Part shown: piece by piece, positions 42,371-51,582 of the stretch
How positions within the stretch are numbered: the stretch's first letter is position 1
How the letters are laid out: each line of letters starts with the position of its first letter
From: Pedobacter psychrodurus
GTDB lineage: Bacteria > Bacteroidota > Bacteroidia > Sphingobacteriales > Sphingobacteriaceae
Reading direction: 5' to 3'
Length of the DNA: 64,000 nucleotides
Assembly: GCF_004331735.1 (NCBI RefSeq)
Contig: NZ_SJSO01000008.1
Span: 62,001-126,000, forward strand
The notes under the pieces: model-generated
Seen by the model: only the letters and a program-made list of their open reading frames with translations
Told to the model about the DNA's origin: nothing
The model's database searches: none
Position numbers and translations under genes: made by a program

Positions 42371-43447
42371 ATGAAAAAATATAACAACCTTACAGCAACC
42401 CTAGCCCTTGCCAAAGCGAGTTTCAGATCGATTATGCGAAGCCCTTCGGCAGTGGTATTCACCCTTGCTTTCCCTTTGATATTTATTTTGGTCTTCGGAT
42501 TTTTAGGTGGTGGCGGCACCTACATCGATGTTGGTGTTACACCTGGTTCAGACGTAAGCAACCCGGTGATGGGCATGCTCGAAAAAACAGGAATGATCCG
42601 TTTGGTAAAAGATAAATCAAAAGCCGAGTTTGATAAATTACTTGAAAAGGGCAATGTTGATGCCATGATTGATGTACACAAAAAAGTAAATTCTGCTGCT
42701 TATTCGGTTAACGTAGTCTATACCTCTGCATCGAGAGATAAAGGCGGGATTTTAAAATCAGTTTTAAACAATATTTTTTATGATAAAACCTTAAAACCTA
42801 CAGTAGCAGAAATAAAAGAAAGCACTGTTAAAGGCCGCGAATATAAAACGATTGATTTTATCCTCCCTGGGCAATTGGGCTTTTCATTATTGAGCACAGG
42901 CGTTTTCGGAACAGCATTCGTATTTTTAAGTCTACGCCAAACCCTGGTAATTAAACGCTTTTTTGCAACACCCGTAAGACGTTCGAGCATCGTAATTGGC
43001 GAGGGGATTGCCCGCATTGGCTTTGCCTTAATTGGTGCATTATTCATCATCTTAATTGGCCATTTCTTTTTTGGTTTTACGCTCGTACATGGGGCGCTCA
43101 CGGTCGTCAATATGCTTATATTGGCCACCCTTGGCGTTATTGTTTTTATGGGCTTTGGTTTTATCATTTCGGGCATTGCCAAAAACGAAAGTATGGTACC
43201 ACCAATATCAAACATTATTACCTTGCCGCAGTTTTTATTATCGGGAACATTCTTTTCTATCGAGGCTTTTCCGAACTGGTTACAGCCGATTAGCACGGCT
43301 TTACCCCTTACCTATTTAAACGATGCCATGCGTAAAGTAGCTTTTGAAGGCTTAGGCCTATGGGATGTTAAATTTCAGATCATGATTCTATTACTTTGGG
43401 GCATTGGTATTTATGCAGTAGCCGTGAAAGTATTTAAATGGGAATAA
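42371..43447 (+). CDS. ABC-2 type transporter permease
   Basis: This 358-residue inner-membrane protein has one N-terminal helix (about residues 25-48), a large extracytoplasmic loop (about 50-170) and a bundle of five more helices. The layout is that of ABC-2 permeases (YhgE/DrrB/CcmB-type). The segment FGTAFVFLSLRQTLVIKRFF precedes the cytosolic coupling helix. It should form an exporter with the ATPase encoded at 41425-42189. No substrate-specific domain is present. Confidence 0.9.
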   Translation: MKKYNNLTATLALAKASFRSIMRSPSAVVFTLAFPLIFILVFGFLGGGGTYIDVGVTPGSDVSNPVMGMLEKTGMIRLVKDKSKAEFDKLLEKGNVDAMIDVHKKVNSAAYSVNVVYTSASRDKGGILKSVLNNIFYDKTLKPTVAEIKESTVKGREYKTIDFILPGQLGFSLLSTGVFGTAFVFLSLRQTLVIKRFFATPVRRSSIVIGEGIARIGFALIGALFIILIGHFFFGFTLVHGALTVVNMLILATLGVIVFMGFGFIISGIAKNESMVPPISNIITLPQFLLSGTFFSIEAFPNWLQPISTALPLTYLNDAMRKVAFEGLGLWDVKFQIMILLLWGIGIYAVAVKVFKWE

Positions 43448-43468
43448 ATACTTTAAAAAACATTTCGA

Positions 43469-43498
43469 AATGATAACGTAAACGTTATCATTTTTTTT
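43469..43498 (+). terminator. Intrinsic terminator of the ABC exporter operon
   Basis: AATGATAACGT and ACGTTATCATT form a perfect 11-bp stem with only two unpaired bases as written (a 4-6 base loop in practice), followed by a run of T. Confidence 0.75.
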
Positions 43499-43551
43499 GA
43501 AAAAAATATTAATATCGGATAAGTATATTTTTATATCTAACCGATAATTAT

Positions 43552-43559
43552 TATCTTTG
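43552..43559 (+). promoter_or_regulatory. -7 promoter box for the Fic gene
   Basis: TATCTTTG ends 3 bases before the ATG at 43563. Upstream, TATCGG (43514-43519) and CCGATA (43541-43546) form an inverted repeat that could be an operator. Confidence 0.6.
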
Positions 43560-43562
43560 GGT

Positions 43563-44519
43563 ATGTGGGATTTTGATTTAAGCGATTTAGAAGAACTACT
43601 GCCGCAAATAAATAGGTTGTATGAAAAAAAAGCCCAGTTAGAAACTTCGAGGCCATTGCCTAATAGCGCCCTACACCGCATTAAAGAAGACCTCACTCTA
43701 GAGTGGACTTATAATTCAAACAGTATAGAAGGAAACACCCTAAGCCTGAAAGAAACCCAGATAGTTTTACAGGAGGGTATGACCGTTAAAGGCAAATCGT
43801 TACGGGAACATTTCGAAGCCTATAATCACGAAAAAGCTATCGATTACCTCTACACCTTAGTGAATAAGAATTACAGCTTAAGAAGCATAGATATCCTATC
43901 GTTGCATGGTTTAGTATTAAGAAGTATTGAAGATGATTATGCGGGTCGTTTAAGAAATGGCGGTGTACGCATTGTAGGTGCAAATTTTACTCCACCAAAT
44001 GCCAGTAAGGTTTCTGATTTATTAGATCAATTGATCACTTTTATTAATGATAACCCTTTGGGGTTAAATGATATTGTATTGTCTACTATTTTCCACAATA
44101 AACTCGTTTGGATCCATCCTTTTTTTGATGGGAATGGCCGTACTGTAAGGCTTGCCATGAATTTACTACTCATGCGAAATGGCTTCCCTCCTGCTATTAT
44201 CCTCAAAAATGATAGAAAGAAATACTATGAGGCACTTAATCAAGCGAACAAAGGCAATTACCATAAACTTTGCTTATTGATGTTGCAGGCCCTAGAACGC
44301 TCGTTAAATATCTATATGAACGCACTGCCAGGAAACGATTATGGAGATTACGAACCAATATCACATATTGTTTCTGAACCTGACGTTCCTTATGGGCAAG
44401 AATATGTGAGCCTATTGGCTAGGCAGGGCAAAATAGATGCCTACAAAGAAGGCAGAGATTGGCTTACTACAAAATCTGCAGTACAAAGCTATATCAAAAC
44501 ACGCAAAAGAAAACGTTAA
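43563..44519 (+). CDS. Fic-family AMP-transferase
   Basis: This 318-residue protein has the Fic core HPFFDGNGR at residues 185-193, with the catalytic His and all phosphate-binding residues. An N-terminal inhibitory motif S-xxx-EG is seen in NSNSIEGN (Ser52 to Gly57), typical of class II Fic proteins, which block their own active site. Such proteins transfer AMP to target proteins. The C-terminal part (about 240-318) is predicted as a winged-helix-like region. I use the ATG at 43563 rather than the TTG at 43557, which lies in the promoter box. No antitoxin gene is next to it. Confidence 0.9.
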   Translation: MWDFDLSDLEELLPQINRLYEKKAQLETSRPLPNSALHRIKEDLTLEWTYNSNSIEGNTLSLKETQIVLQEGMTVKGKSLREHFEAYNHEKAIDYLYTLVNKNYSLRSIDILSLHGLVLRSIEDDYAGRLRNGGVRIVGANFTPPNASKVSDLLDQLITFINDNPLGLNDIVLSTIFHNKLVWIHPFFDGNGRTVRLAMNLLLMRNGFPPAIILKNDRKKYYEALNQANKGNYHKLCLLMLQALERSLNIYMNALPGNDYGDYEPISHIVSEPDVPYGQEYVSLLARQGKIDAYKEGRDWLTTKSAVQSYIKTRKRKR

Positions 44520-44574
44520 CCTTTTTTAACTTTTCGGTGGATGATATTGATGTAATTTTACCGAAAAACATTTA

Positions 44575-45258
44575 ATGAAAAGTCTGATCATCTTTTGTGG
44601 TATTTTACTGATTACCAATACTTCGAAAGCACAGTTTAAATTCCTAGCCAATAACAGCTCTGAACAATACAAGGCCAAAATTTTTGTTGATAAATGTGAA
44701 GGTAATACTTGCAGCGGAAAAGCGACTATTATTATTTACGATAAGGCCTCAGACAGAGAAGTAGACACCTTCCATTCCGAAGATTTAGATTTTGGCTTAA
44801 CTGAAACTCAAAATGCTAAACTTGGATGGCTGGATCTGGGCAAATATCAAACACCTTTAATTTTTGGCGATTTTAATTTCGACGGCTTTGAAGATATCGC
44901 CATAAGAAACGGTAATAATGGCGCTTATGCCAGCCCATCATACAACATTTATTTATCATCAAAAGAAAACAAGTTTCTACTGAGCAAGGAACTTACCAAG
45001 CTGGCCAGCGAAAACCTGGGCATGTTTGATATTGATAAAAAAACAAAGCAAATTGCTATCCATCAAAAAGATGGATGTTGTTTTGACAAAACCATCAATT
45101 ATAAATATGATACTAAAAACGTACCATACGAAGATTCATCGGTAATTGAAGATTCGAGTATTGCAGATAACGTTACGGTAATTACTCAAAAACTTGTTGA
45201 TGGAAAAATAAAAAGAACAGTGCAAAAATTTAAAATGAAAGATTATTATAATCAATAG
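44575..45258 (+). CDS. Exported XAC2610-like protein
   Basis: This 227-residue protein has a signal peptide ending in SKAQ (about residue 19). The centre contains GDFNFDGFEDIAIRNG (about residues 102-117), an Asp-rich Ca-binding loop as in FG-GAP/VCBS or XAC2610-like proteins, then YNIYLSSKENKFLLS. A CC pair (in KDGCCFDK) may make a disulfide. The role is unknown; related proteins are found in type IV-secretion-linked operons of Proteobacteria, which have no counterpart here. It begins 55 bases after the Fic gene. Confidence 0.6.
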   Translation: MKSLIIFCGILLITNTSKAQFKFLANNSSEQYKAKIFVDKCEGNTCSGKATIIIYDKASDREVDTFHSEDLDFGLTETQNAKLGWLDLGKYQTPLIFGDFNFDGFEDIAIRNGNNGAYASPSYNIYLSSKENKFLLSKELTKLASENLGMFDIDKKTKQIAIHQKDGCCFDKTINYKYDTKNVPYEDSSVIEDSSIADNVTVITQKLVDGKIKRTVQKFKMKDYYNQ

Positions 45259-45261
45259 GCT

Positions 45262-45341
45262 ATTATTTTAACCACAGATCAGGAAAAATAAACACAGGTT
45301 CTATCTGTATGCATCCTTTTATCTGTGGTCAATAAATAGCT
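45262..45341. repeat. Inverted repeat (CCACAGAT ... ATCTGTGG)
   Basis: GCTATTATTTTAACCACAGAT (from 45260) pairs imperfectly with ATCTGTGGTCAATAAATAGC (45321 on). It lies between convergent genes and could act as a two-way terminator. Confidence 0.5.
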
Positions 45342-45366
45342 AATTATAATATCTTAGCAACTAGAT

Positions 45367-45404
45367 AGATCTCTCCATTTCGCTGCGCTTCAGTCGAGAT
45401 GACG
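45367..45404 (-). repeat. Dispersed REP-like repeat, copy 2
   Basis: The reverse strand reads CGTCATCTCGACTG...ATGGAGAGATCT and agrees with 18135-18172 at 34 of 38 positions. Confidence 0.7.
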
Positions 45405-45416
45405 GGGCTTTTCTAT

Positions 45417-45992
45417 TTAAAGTGCTGCTTTTACCAGAAAAGGCAGTATTTCTTTTTGGAAACTTACAAAGTTCTTACGAACATCAGAATCGCTAACTGA
45501 GGTAAATGCGAAAGAAAACACAATACTTTTACTTGCTTTTAGCAGAAAGGCCAGCCCTTCTCTTCTGGCAGGGTTATTCTTAAAGTTATCCAATTGCAGA
45601 TAAGCGGCAAGTAGTAAGGCCTCAAGCTGATCTGATAAATGTTTTAAAAACTCCTGTGAGTTTGCATTTTCGCGAACAAAATCCCAACCGATAAACTCAT
45701 TACACGCCGTAAATGATAAGCGACTTGTTTTCATGACCAGTGCTTTTAAGTGCTCTTCTTCTGAACCATAACTTACTTTATTGTGCAATATTTCGTAAAG
45801 ATTCTGGTCCAGATAATCCATCAGGATACTATCCAAAACCTGCTCCTTACTCTCAAAATATTTGTAAATTGTTGCTTTAGCTATACGGGCCTTTTTTGCA
45901 ATTTCGTTTACACTGGTTTTATGGTAACCGTATTTTCTAAATAGTTCTTTGGCAGCCTTTTTTACTGTTTCTTTTATTTTTTCAGCTTCCAT
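45417..45992 (-). CDS. TetR/AcrR-family transcriptional regulator
   Basis: This 191-residue regulator has an N-terminal HTH (residues about 12-58) with TSVNEIAKKARIAKATIYKYFESKEQVL, typical of TetR. The C-terminal helical domain (about 60-190) would bind an effector; its ligand cannot be told. It begins 1 base after the stop of the lipoprotein gene and is thus in the pheS transcript. Its targets are not apparent, and no exporter gene is next to it. Confidence 0.9.
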   Translation of the reverse strand: MEAEKIKETVKKAAKELFRKYGYHKTSVNEIAKKARIAKATIYKYFESKEQVLDSILMDYLDQNLYEILHNKVSYGSEEEHLKALVMKTSRLSFTACNEFIGWDFVRENANSQEFLKHLSDQLEALLLAAYLQLDNFKNNPARREGLAFLLKASKSIVFSFAFTSVSDSDVRKNFVSFQKEILPFLVKAAL

Positions 45993-45993
45993 T

Positions 45994-46404
45994 TTAATTG
46001 CTTACGTGTATTAGTGTGTTGCCTTGCAAAGAAACATTGTATGCTTTTAAGCTTCTTTCTGCAGGTGCTTTTTGTGGGCTGCCATCAAGCAGTAAAAATT
46101 TCGCTCCAGAACAAGGATCAGTTGCAGTAAAACCACCTTCATCGGGCGTCACCTTGCAGATTTTCTCCGGGTTTACGGTGCTACAGCGATCAAAGGCAAC
46201 ATATCCTCCAAGTGGTGTTTTTACAATCAATAGTCCACCCACCCCGTTATTAGAAACTACCAATACGTTATTTACCGCCTTAAGACTAAATTCTGTTAAG
46301 GTTACATTATAATTTACAGCCACATCAGGAATGTAACCTTCATCTTTACCACAACCTGCGACAATTACGAGTACAAACAATATACTGTATAGGTATTTCA
46401 TCAT
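45994..46404 (-). CDS. Lipoprotein with degenerate Rieske-like domain
   Basis: This 136-residue protein has a lipoprotein signal ending VAGC (about Cys18). The later part (about 75-135) has the shape of a Rieske domain: AFDRCSTVNPEKICKV, then TDPCSGAKFLLLDGSP and APAERSLKAYNV. Cys residues stand where Rieske ligands stand, but the His partners are missing (CST instead of C-x-H, CSGAK instead of C-xx-H), so a 2Fe-2S cluster is unlikely. It overlaps the pheS stop by one base (TAATG) and precedes the TetR gene by 1 base. A second ATG 3 bases downstream is equally possible. Confidence 0.7.
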   Translation of the reverse strand: MMKYLYSILFVLVIVAGCGKDEGYIPDVAVNYNVTLTEFSLKAVNNVLVVSNNGVGGLLIVKTPLGGYVAFDRCSTVNPEKICKVTPDEGGFTATDPCSGAKFLLLDGSPQKAPAERSLKAYNVSLQGNTLIHVSN

Positions 46405-47444
46405 TAAATTAAAGCAGATTTAAATTGCTTTAAGAAGCGCGCATCATTCTCAGAGAATAAGCGCAAATCTTTAATTTCATATTTTAGATTTGTAATACGT
46501 TCTATTCCCATTCCAAATGCAAAACCACTGTATTTTTTCGAATCGATACCACAGTTTTCCAAAACATTAGGATCTACCATACCGCAGCCTAAAATTTCTA
46601 CCCAACCACTGTACTTACAGAACTGACAGCCAGCGCCTTTACAAATGGTACAAGAAATATCCATCTCTGCAGATGGTTCTGTAAAAGGAAAATATGATGG
46701 GCGGAAACGTACTTTGGTACCTTCTCCGTATAATTCCTGAACGAAATAAAATAAGGTTTGCTTTAAATCGGCAAATGAAACATTTTCATCAACATACAAA
46801 CCTTCCACCTGATGAAAAAAGCAGTGTGCACGGGCAGAAATGGCTTCGTTACGGTAAACGCGGCCTGGCATAATTGCTCTGAATGGCGGCTGGCCTTGCT
46901 CCATCATACGCACCTGTACCGAAGAAGTATGTGTACGCAAAGCAATATCGCCTTTTTCTCCTCCTTTTTTAATGAAAAAAGTATCTTGCATATCTCTTGC
47001 AGGATGCTCTTCAGGGAAGTTTAGTGCCGAGAAGTTATGCCAATCATCTTCAATTTCAGGGCCTTCTGCTACTGTAAAGCCAAGTTTAGCAAAAATCTCT
47101 ACTATTTCCCTACGTACCAAAGCTAAAGGGTGGCGCGAACCAATCTCGAAACCTTCGCCAGGTAAAGTTAAATCTTGTTGTGTATTTTCAGTTTTCGCTT
47201 CAGAACTTTCAGTAGATTCTTTTAAAGTTAAGTATTTAGATTCTGCCAGTTGTTTAAACTCATTTAAAACTTTACCTAATGATCTTTTTTCTTCAACAGA
47301 AACCGATTTGAATTCGTCGAAAATCTCTTTGATTATACCTTTGCTCCCTAAATATTTGATGCGGAATTGTTCTAACTCGTCTGCTTTTTCAGTTACGAAA
47401 GCATTAATTTTATCGGTATATTGTGTTATTTTATCCTGTAACAT
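46404..47444 (-). CDS. pheS: Phenylalanine-tRNA ligase alpha subunit
   Basis: PheS carries the catalytic class II core of the PheRS heterotetramer that charges tRNA-Phe. The 346-residue protein has an N-terminal coiled-coil arm (about 1-85), the core with HPARDMQDTFFI, motif 2 RVYRNEAISARAH, FRPSYFPFTEPSAEMDI and motif 3 FGMGIERITNLKY. All motifs are intact. pheT is not in the window, as is common in Bacteroidota. The gene is transcribed with the Rieske-like lipoprotein and TetR genes. The promoter box is 5 bases before the ATG. Confidence 0.95.
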   Translation of the reverse strand: MLQDKITQYTDKINAFVTEKADELEQFRIKYLGSKGIIKEIFDEFKSVSVEEKRSLGKVLNEFKQLAESKYLTLKESTESSEAKTENTQQDLTLPGEGFEIGSRHPLALVRREIVEIFAKLGFTVAEGPEIEDDWHNFSALNFPEEHPARDMQDTFFIKKGGEKGDIALRTHTSSVQVRMMEQGQPPFRAIMPGRVYRNEAISARAHCFFHQVEGLYVDENVSFADLKQTLFYFVQELYGEGTKVRFRPSYFPFTEPSAEMDISCTICKGAGCQFCKYSGWVEILGCGMVDPNVLENCGIDSKKYSGFAFGMGIERITNLKYEIKDLRLFSENDARFLKQFKSALI

Positions 47445-47449
47445 GGCTT

Positions 47450-47457
47450 CAAATATA
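47450..47457 (-). promoter_or_regulatory. -7 promoter box for pheS
   Basis: TATATTTG on the minus strand ends 5 bases before the pheS ATG. Confidence 0.5.
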
Positions 47458-47539
47458 CAGCAAATTATCCAATAATTTTAGGGTTGATGAGTTCAAATAA
47501 TCTGTTTACAATACCATTATAAAAGAAAATGAACCCATA

Positions 47540-47574
47540 AACTATAAAAGCCGCTTAAAGCAGCTTTTATAGTT
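47540..47574 (-). terminator. Hairpin terminator of kbl
   Basis: AACTATAAAAGC and GCTTTTATAGTT form a perfect 12-bp stem with an 11-base loop, 19 bases after the kbl stop. The T tail is weak. Confidence 0.6.
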
Positions 47575-47592
47575 ATCGTAGATCTATAGGTT

Positions 47593-48780
47593 TTAAATTA
47601 CACCTAATTCTTTACCTACTTTGGTAAATGCAGCAATGGCCTTATCTAAATGGTGTTGCTCATGTCCGGCTGATAATTGTACACGGATCCTCGCTTTGCC
47701 CTGAGGTACAACCGGATAAAAGAACCCGATTACATAAATACCCTCTTCTAACATTTTAGCTGCGAATTGCTGTGCAATTTTTGCATCGTATAACATTACC
47801 GGAACAATTGGATGGAAACCAGGTTTAATATCAAAACCAGCCTCGGTCATTTTCTCACGGAAATACTTCGTATTATTTTCTAATTTATCCCTTAATGATG
47901 TGGTTTCGCTTAGCATATCCAATACTGCGATAGATGCACCTGCAATTGCTGGTGCTAAGGTATTAGAAAACAAATAAGGACGTGAACGTTGACGCAACAT
48001 ATCGATAATTTCTTTCTTACCAGAGGTAAAACCACCAGATGCACCGCCTAAAGCTTTACCTAAAGTACCCGTAATAATATCAATACGGTCTATCACATTG
48101 AAATGCTCGTGTGTTCCACGACCGTTTTTACCGATAAAACCTGTACAGTGCGATTCATCAATCATAATCAATGCCTCGTATTTATCAGCTAGATCTGCAA
48201 TTTTATCTAATGGAGCAACAGATCCATCCATAGAAAAAGCACCATCGGTAACAATAATTCTGTGCCTACAATCTTTGGCCGCAATTAATTGTTTTTCCAA
48301 ATCTTCCATATCGGCATTTTTATAACGGAAACGTTGTGCTTTACACAATCTAACACCGTCGATAATTGATGCGTGATTTAATTCGTCAGAAATAATAGCA
48401 TCTTCTGCGTTAAATAATGGTTCAAAAACTCCTCCGTTTGCATCAAATGCAGCAGCATATAAAATGGTATCCTCAGTACCTAAAAATTTAGAAATTTTAG
48501 CTTCCAGTTCTTTGTGCACATCTTGTGTTCCACAGATAAAACGCACTGAAGACATTCCATAGCCATGATTGTCGATTGCTTTTTTAGCCGCTTCTATCAC
48601 TTTTGGATGAGAAGAAAGTCCTAAATAATTATTTGCACAAAAGTTGACTACTTCAGCACCACCGCTTACTTTAATGTCGGCACCCTGAGGTGTAATAATA
48701 ATACGTTCGCGTTTAAATAATCCAGCGTTTTCGATTTCTTCAAGTTCTTTTTGAAGAACAGGTTGTAATGTTTTATACAT
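47593..48780 (-). CDS. kbl: Glycine C-acetyltransferase (2-amino-3-ketobutyrate CoA ligase)
   Basis: Kbl is a PLP enzyme of the alpha-oxoamine synthase family that converts 2-amino-3-ketobutyrate and CoA to glycine and acetyl-CoA in threonine breakdown. The 395-residue protein has [43 protein letters not shown] and PLP Lys242 in [14 protein letters not shown]. It has the length and motifs of KBL and lacks features of BioF or serine palmitoyltransferase. No threonine dehydrogenase gene is adjacent. The promoter box is at 48809-48816. Confidence 0.9.
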   Translation of the reverse strand: MYKTLQPVLQKELEEIENAGLFKRERIIITPQGADIKVSGGAEVVNFCANNYLGLSSHPKVIEAAKKAIDNHGYGMSSVRFICGTQDVHKELEAKISKFLGTEDTILYAAAFDANGGVFEPLFNAEDAIISDELNHASIIDGVRLCKAQRFRYKNADMEDLEKQLIAAKDCRHRIIVTDGAFSMDGSVAPLDKIADLADKYEALIMIDESHCTGFIGKNGRGTHEHFNVIDRIDIITGTLGKALGGASGGFTSGKKEIIDMLRQRSRPYLFSNTLAPAIAGASIAVLDMLSETTSLRDKLENNTKYFREKMTEAGFDIKPGFHPIVPVMLYDAKIAQQFAAKMLEEGIYVIGFFYPVVPQGKARIRVQLSAGHEQHHLDKAIAAFTKVGKELGVI

Positions 48781-48808
48781 GGCCTTTTTATATGGTTGAT
48801 TTTACGTC

Positions 48809-48816
48809 CAAAGTTA
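48809..48816 (-). promoter_or_regulatory. -7 promoter box for kbl
   Basis: TAACTTTG on the minus strand lies 28 bases upstream of the kbl ATG. Confidence 0.5.
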
Positions 48817-49029
48817 TAAAAAAAAGTCTTTTCCGACCTAAAAAGGCAATTTTATCCCCTTATTTTGCAGACAAACGTTTGATCGATGAAGTAATCAGCA
48901 CCAATCTGATGTTATTTTTAAAAACCATCTATCCATATTATTTTTTTTTCGATCTTAACAAACTTTAACACACACCTATATGTATAGTCTTAAAAGTTAT
49001 TCGATATTTATAGCTTACTAATCTAACTT

Positions 49030-51477
49030 ATGATAAGAATTTGTGCGCTCCTGTTTTTTTGTGGCCTTACCAATATTATTTTAGCTCAACAATATACCAT
49101 TACAGGTACAGTTAAAGATAGTAGCGGACAACCTGTTCCTTTTGCTTCGGTTTATTTAAAAAGTACAACTAGCGGAACATCGGCTAATATTGACGGGAAA
49201 TATTCTATGAAATTAAAAGGTGGAGAATACACTTTAAGCTTTAGAGCCGTAGGTTATAAACAGCAAGATCATATTATTAATCTTTCTGCAGATCAGTCGC
49301 TTAATGTAACATTAACATCAGAAAGTTATACTTTAGAGAACGTGAATATTAGGGCAAATGCTGAAGATCCGGCTTACGCCATTATCCGCAATGCCATTAA
49401 ACAGAGAAAAACACATTTAACTGAAGTTAAGGAATTTAGTTGTGATGTTTATATCAAAGGCGTGCAACGTTTAAGGGGTGCCCCTAAAAAGTTCTTTGGC
49501 CGGGATATCCAAAAAATTTTAGAGCTCGATACGAATAGAAAGGGCATCATTTATTTATCAGAATCTCAAAGCAAGTTCAATTTCAGAAATCCAAATGATG
49601 TTCATGAAGAAATGATCTCTTCAAAAGTTGCAGGAAGAAACAATTCTTTTAGTTTTAATAAAGCATCTGATTTAATTATTAATTTTTACGATAATTATCT
49701 TCTTGAAAACAAATTAAGCGCGAGGGGTTTCATTTCTCCAATTGCAGATAATGCCTTATTTTATTATAAATACAAATTACTTGGCGAAACCAAAGAAAAC
49801 GGAGAATTGATCCACAAAATCCAGGTTATTCCCCGCCGTGAAAATGACCCGGTTTTTAGAGGGATTATCTATATTATTGATGACAGTTGGAGAATATACA
49901 ATACCGATGTTTACCTAACCAAAAACGCGGGGATTAATTTTATAGATACCTTAAACATCAGTCAGCAGTTTACCAAGGTTAAGGATATTTATATGCCTAC
50001 CGCTATTAATTTTCAGTTTGCAGGGAACGTACTGGGCTTTAAAATTGCAGGTTATTACGTAGGTATTTATAGCAATTATAATATTGACCCTAAGTTTCCT
50101 AAAAACTTTTTTAATGGCGAAATATTGAAGATAACTGAAATGGTTAATAAGAAAGACTCTGCTTATTGGACCAATAACAGGCCAATTCCTTTAACAGGTG
50201 ATGAAAAGCTTAATTATGTCAAAAAAGATAGTATTGCGAAGTTAAAAGAGTCGAAAAAATACCTCGATTCACTAGAAAAAGACAATAATAAATTTGGAAT
50301 AGGCAAACTATTGCTTAGAGGGTTTAGTGTTAACGATCGGTACGATAAGGAATATTGGTCTTTCGATCCTGTGCTTAAAGCCATATTTTACAACACTGTA
50401 GAAGGTTTTGCGGTAAAATATGGGGTTACTTATAGAAAGGATTTCGAGAATAGAAGATCTTATTCCGTCCGTCCTGAATTGAGATACGGTTTTGCCAACC
50501 AAAAACTTACCGGAAGTTTAACAGGAAGTTATTACTACAATCCGCTAAAAAGGGCAAGTGTAGGTGCATCGTTCGGAAACGGCATTTTTGATTTGAACAA
50601 CTTAGGTTCAATGACTGCATTAGGTAATACCATCAACTCATTACTTTATGAAAAAAACTTCTCAAAATTTTATGAGAAGAGTTTTATTAACATTAATACA
50701 ACCAGAGAACTGGCAACCGGTCTGCAGGGAAGCGTAAGTATAGATTATAGCAAAAATAAAGGCTTAATCAATAATTCTACCTTTAAATTCTTCGATGCAA
50801 AAGAGAGGGAGTTCACATCCAACAATCCTTTTAGCCCAACTACTGAAACACCACTTTTCCCAACCTATAAATCGTTAAGTGCCACCGCAAGTTTAACGTA
50901 TACCATTGGTCAGAAATATATTACCCGCCCGGATGGTAAGTTTTATACTGAATCACATTACCCTAGAATTACGGTATTGTACAAAAAAGGACTAAACAAT
51001 ATTTTAAATAGTGATGTTGATTATGACTTTGTAAAGGCAGAAGTTTATCAGGATAGAATTAGCTTAGGGTTATTGGGTTATACTTCATTTTTAGTTGGGG
51101 CAGGAAAGTTTCTTAATAATGCAAAGATGTACTATCCTGATTTCAAACATTTTTCAGGTAACATTTCTACCATTTTCCCTCCTAATATAAGGAAGTTTCA
51201 ATTTTTAGATTTTTATCAGTTTAGCACCAATCAACAATACTTCGAAGCACATTTAGAACATAACTTTGCAGGCTTTTTCACAAATAAAGTGCCGTTACTG
51301 CGTAAAGCTAAATTGGAAGAATTTATTGGGGGTGGCTATTTGTCTTCTCCAGAAAAAAGAAATTATAAAGAATTTTATTTCGGCTTCCAGCGTTTGGTAT
51401 TAAGGGCCAGTTATGGCTTTGCCTACGATGGTGCCCGCAAATTAACTCAAGGATTTAGAATAGCTTACACCCTATAA
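49030..51477 (+). CDS. DUF5686 protein with carboxypeptidase-regulatory-like domain
   Basis: This 815-residue outer-membrane protein has a signal peptide ending in ILAQ (about residue 19). The first domain (about 20-105) is carboxypeptidase-regulatory-like (ITGTVKDSSGQPVPFASVYL; DGKYSMKLKGGEYTLSFRAV), as at the N-terminus of many Bacteroidota outer-membrane receptors. The rest (about 110-815) fits DUF5686, ending in a barrel (strands such as FGFQRLVLRASYGFAYDG) with final TQGFRIAYTL. No plug domain is visible, so it is not a TonB-dependent receptor. Its role is unknown; it stands alone. Confidence 0.8.
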   Translation: MIRICALLFFCGLTNIILAQQYTITGTVKDSSGQPVPFASVYLKSTTSGTSANIDGKYSMKLKGGEYTLSFRAVGYKQQDHIINLSADQSLNVTLTSESYTLENVNIRANAEDPAYAIIRNAIKQRKTHLTEVKEFSCDVYIKGVQRLRGAPKKFFGRDIQKILELDTNRKGIIYLSESQSKFNFRNPNDVHEEMISSKVAGRNNSFSFNKASDLIINFYDNYLLENKLSARGFISPIADNALFYYKYKLLGETKENGELIHKIQVIPRRENDPVFRGIIYIIDDSWRIYNTDVYLTKNAGINFIDTLNISQQFTKVKDIYMPTAINFQFAGNVLGFKIAGYYVGIYSNYNIDPKFPKNFFNGEILKITEMVNKKDSAYWTNNRPIPLTGDEKLNYVKKDSIAKLKESKKYLDSLEKDNNKFGIGKLLLRGFSVNDRYDKEYWSFDPVLKAIFYNTVEGFAVKYGVTYRKDFENRRSYSVRPELRYGFANQKLTGSLTGSYYYNPLKRASVGASFGNGIFDLNNLGSMTALGNTINSLLYEKNFSKFYEKSFININTTRELATGLQGSVSIDYSKNKGLINNSTFKFFDAKEREFTSNNPFSPTTETPLFPTYKSLSATASLTYTIGQKYITRPDGKFYTESHYPRITVLYKKGLNNILNSDVDYDFVKAEVYQDRISLGLLGYTSFLVGAGKFLNNAKMYYPDFKHFSGNISTIFPPNIRKFQFLDFYQFSTNQQYFEAHLEHNFAGFFTNKVPLLRKAKLEEFIGGGYLSSPEKRNYKEFYFGFQRLVLRASYGFAYDGARKLTQGFRIAYTL

Positions 51478-51534
51478 TAAGGCATAGGTGGAAGCAAAAC
51501 CTTTACCCCCCTTTTACCTTCTACCTTTTTTTAC

Positions 51535-51542
51535 TATCTTTG
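51535..51542 (+). promoter_or_regulatory. -7 promoter box for trhO
   Basis: TATCTTTG lies 40 bases before the ATG. The short leader contains a small hairpin CCGTT-TGC-AACGG (about 51557-51569). Confidence 0.55.
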
Positions 51543-51582
51543 CATCGCTTTAAACGCCGTTTGCAACGGTATCAACAGCATC

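Noticed and set aside
48768..48968. Plus-strand open frame between kbl and the DUF5686 gene
   Set aside because: It overlaps the kbl start and its promoter region in reverse; the product is low-complexity and has no recognised feature.
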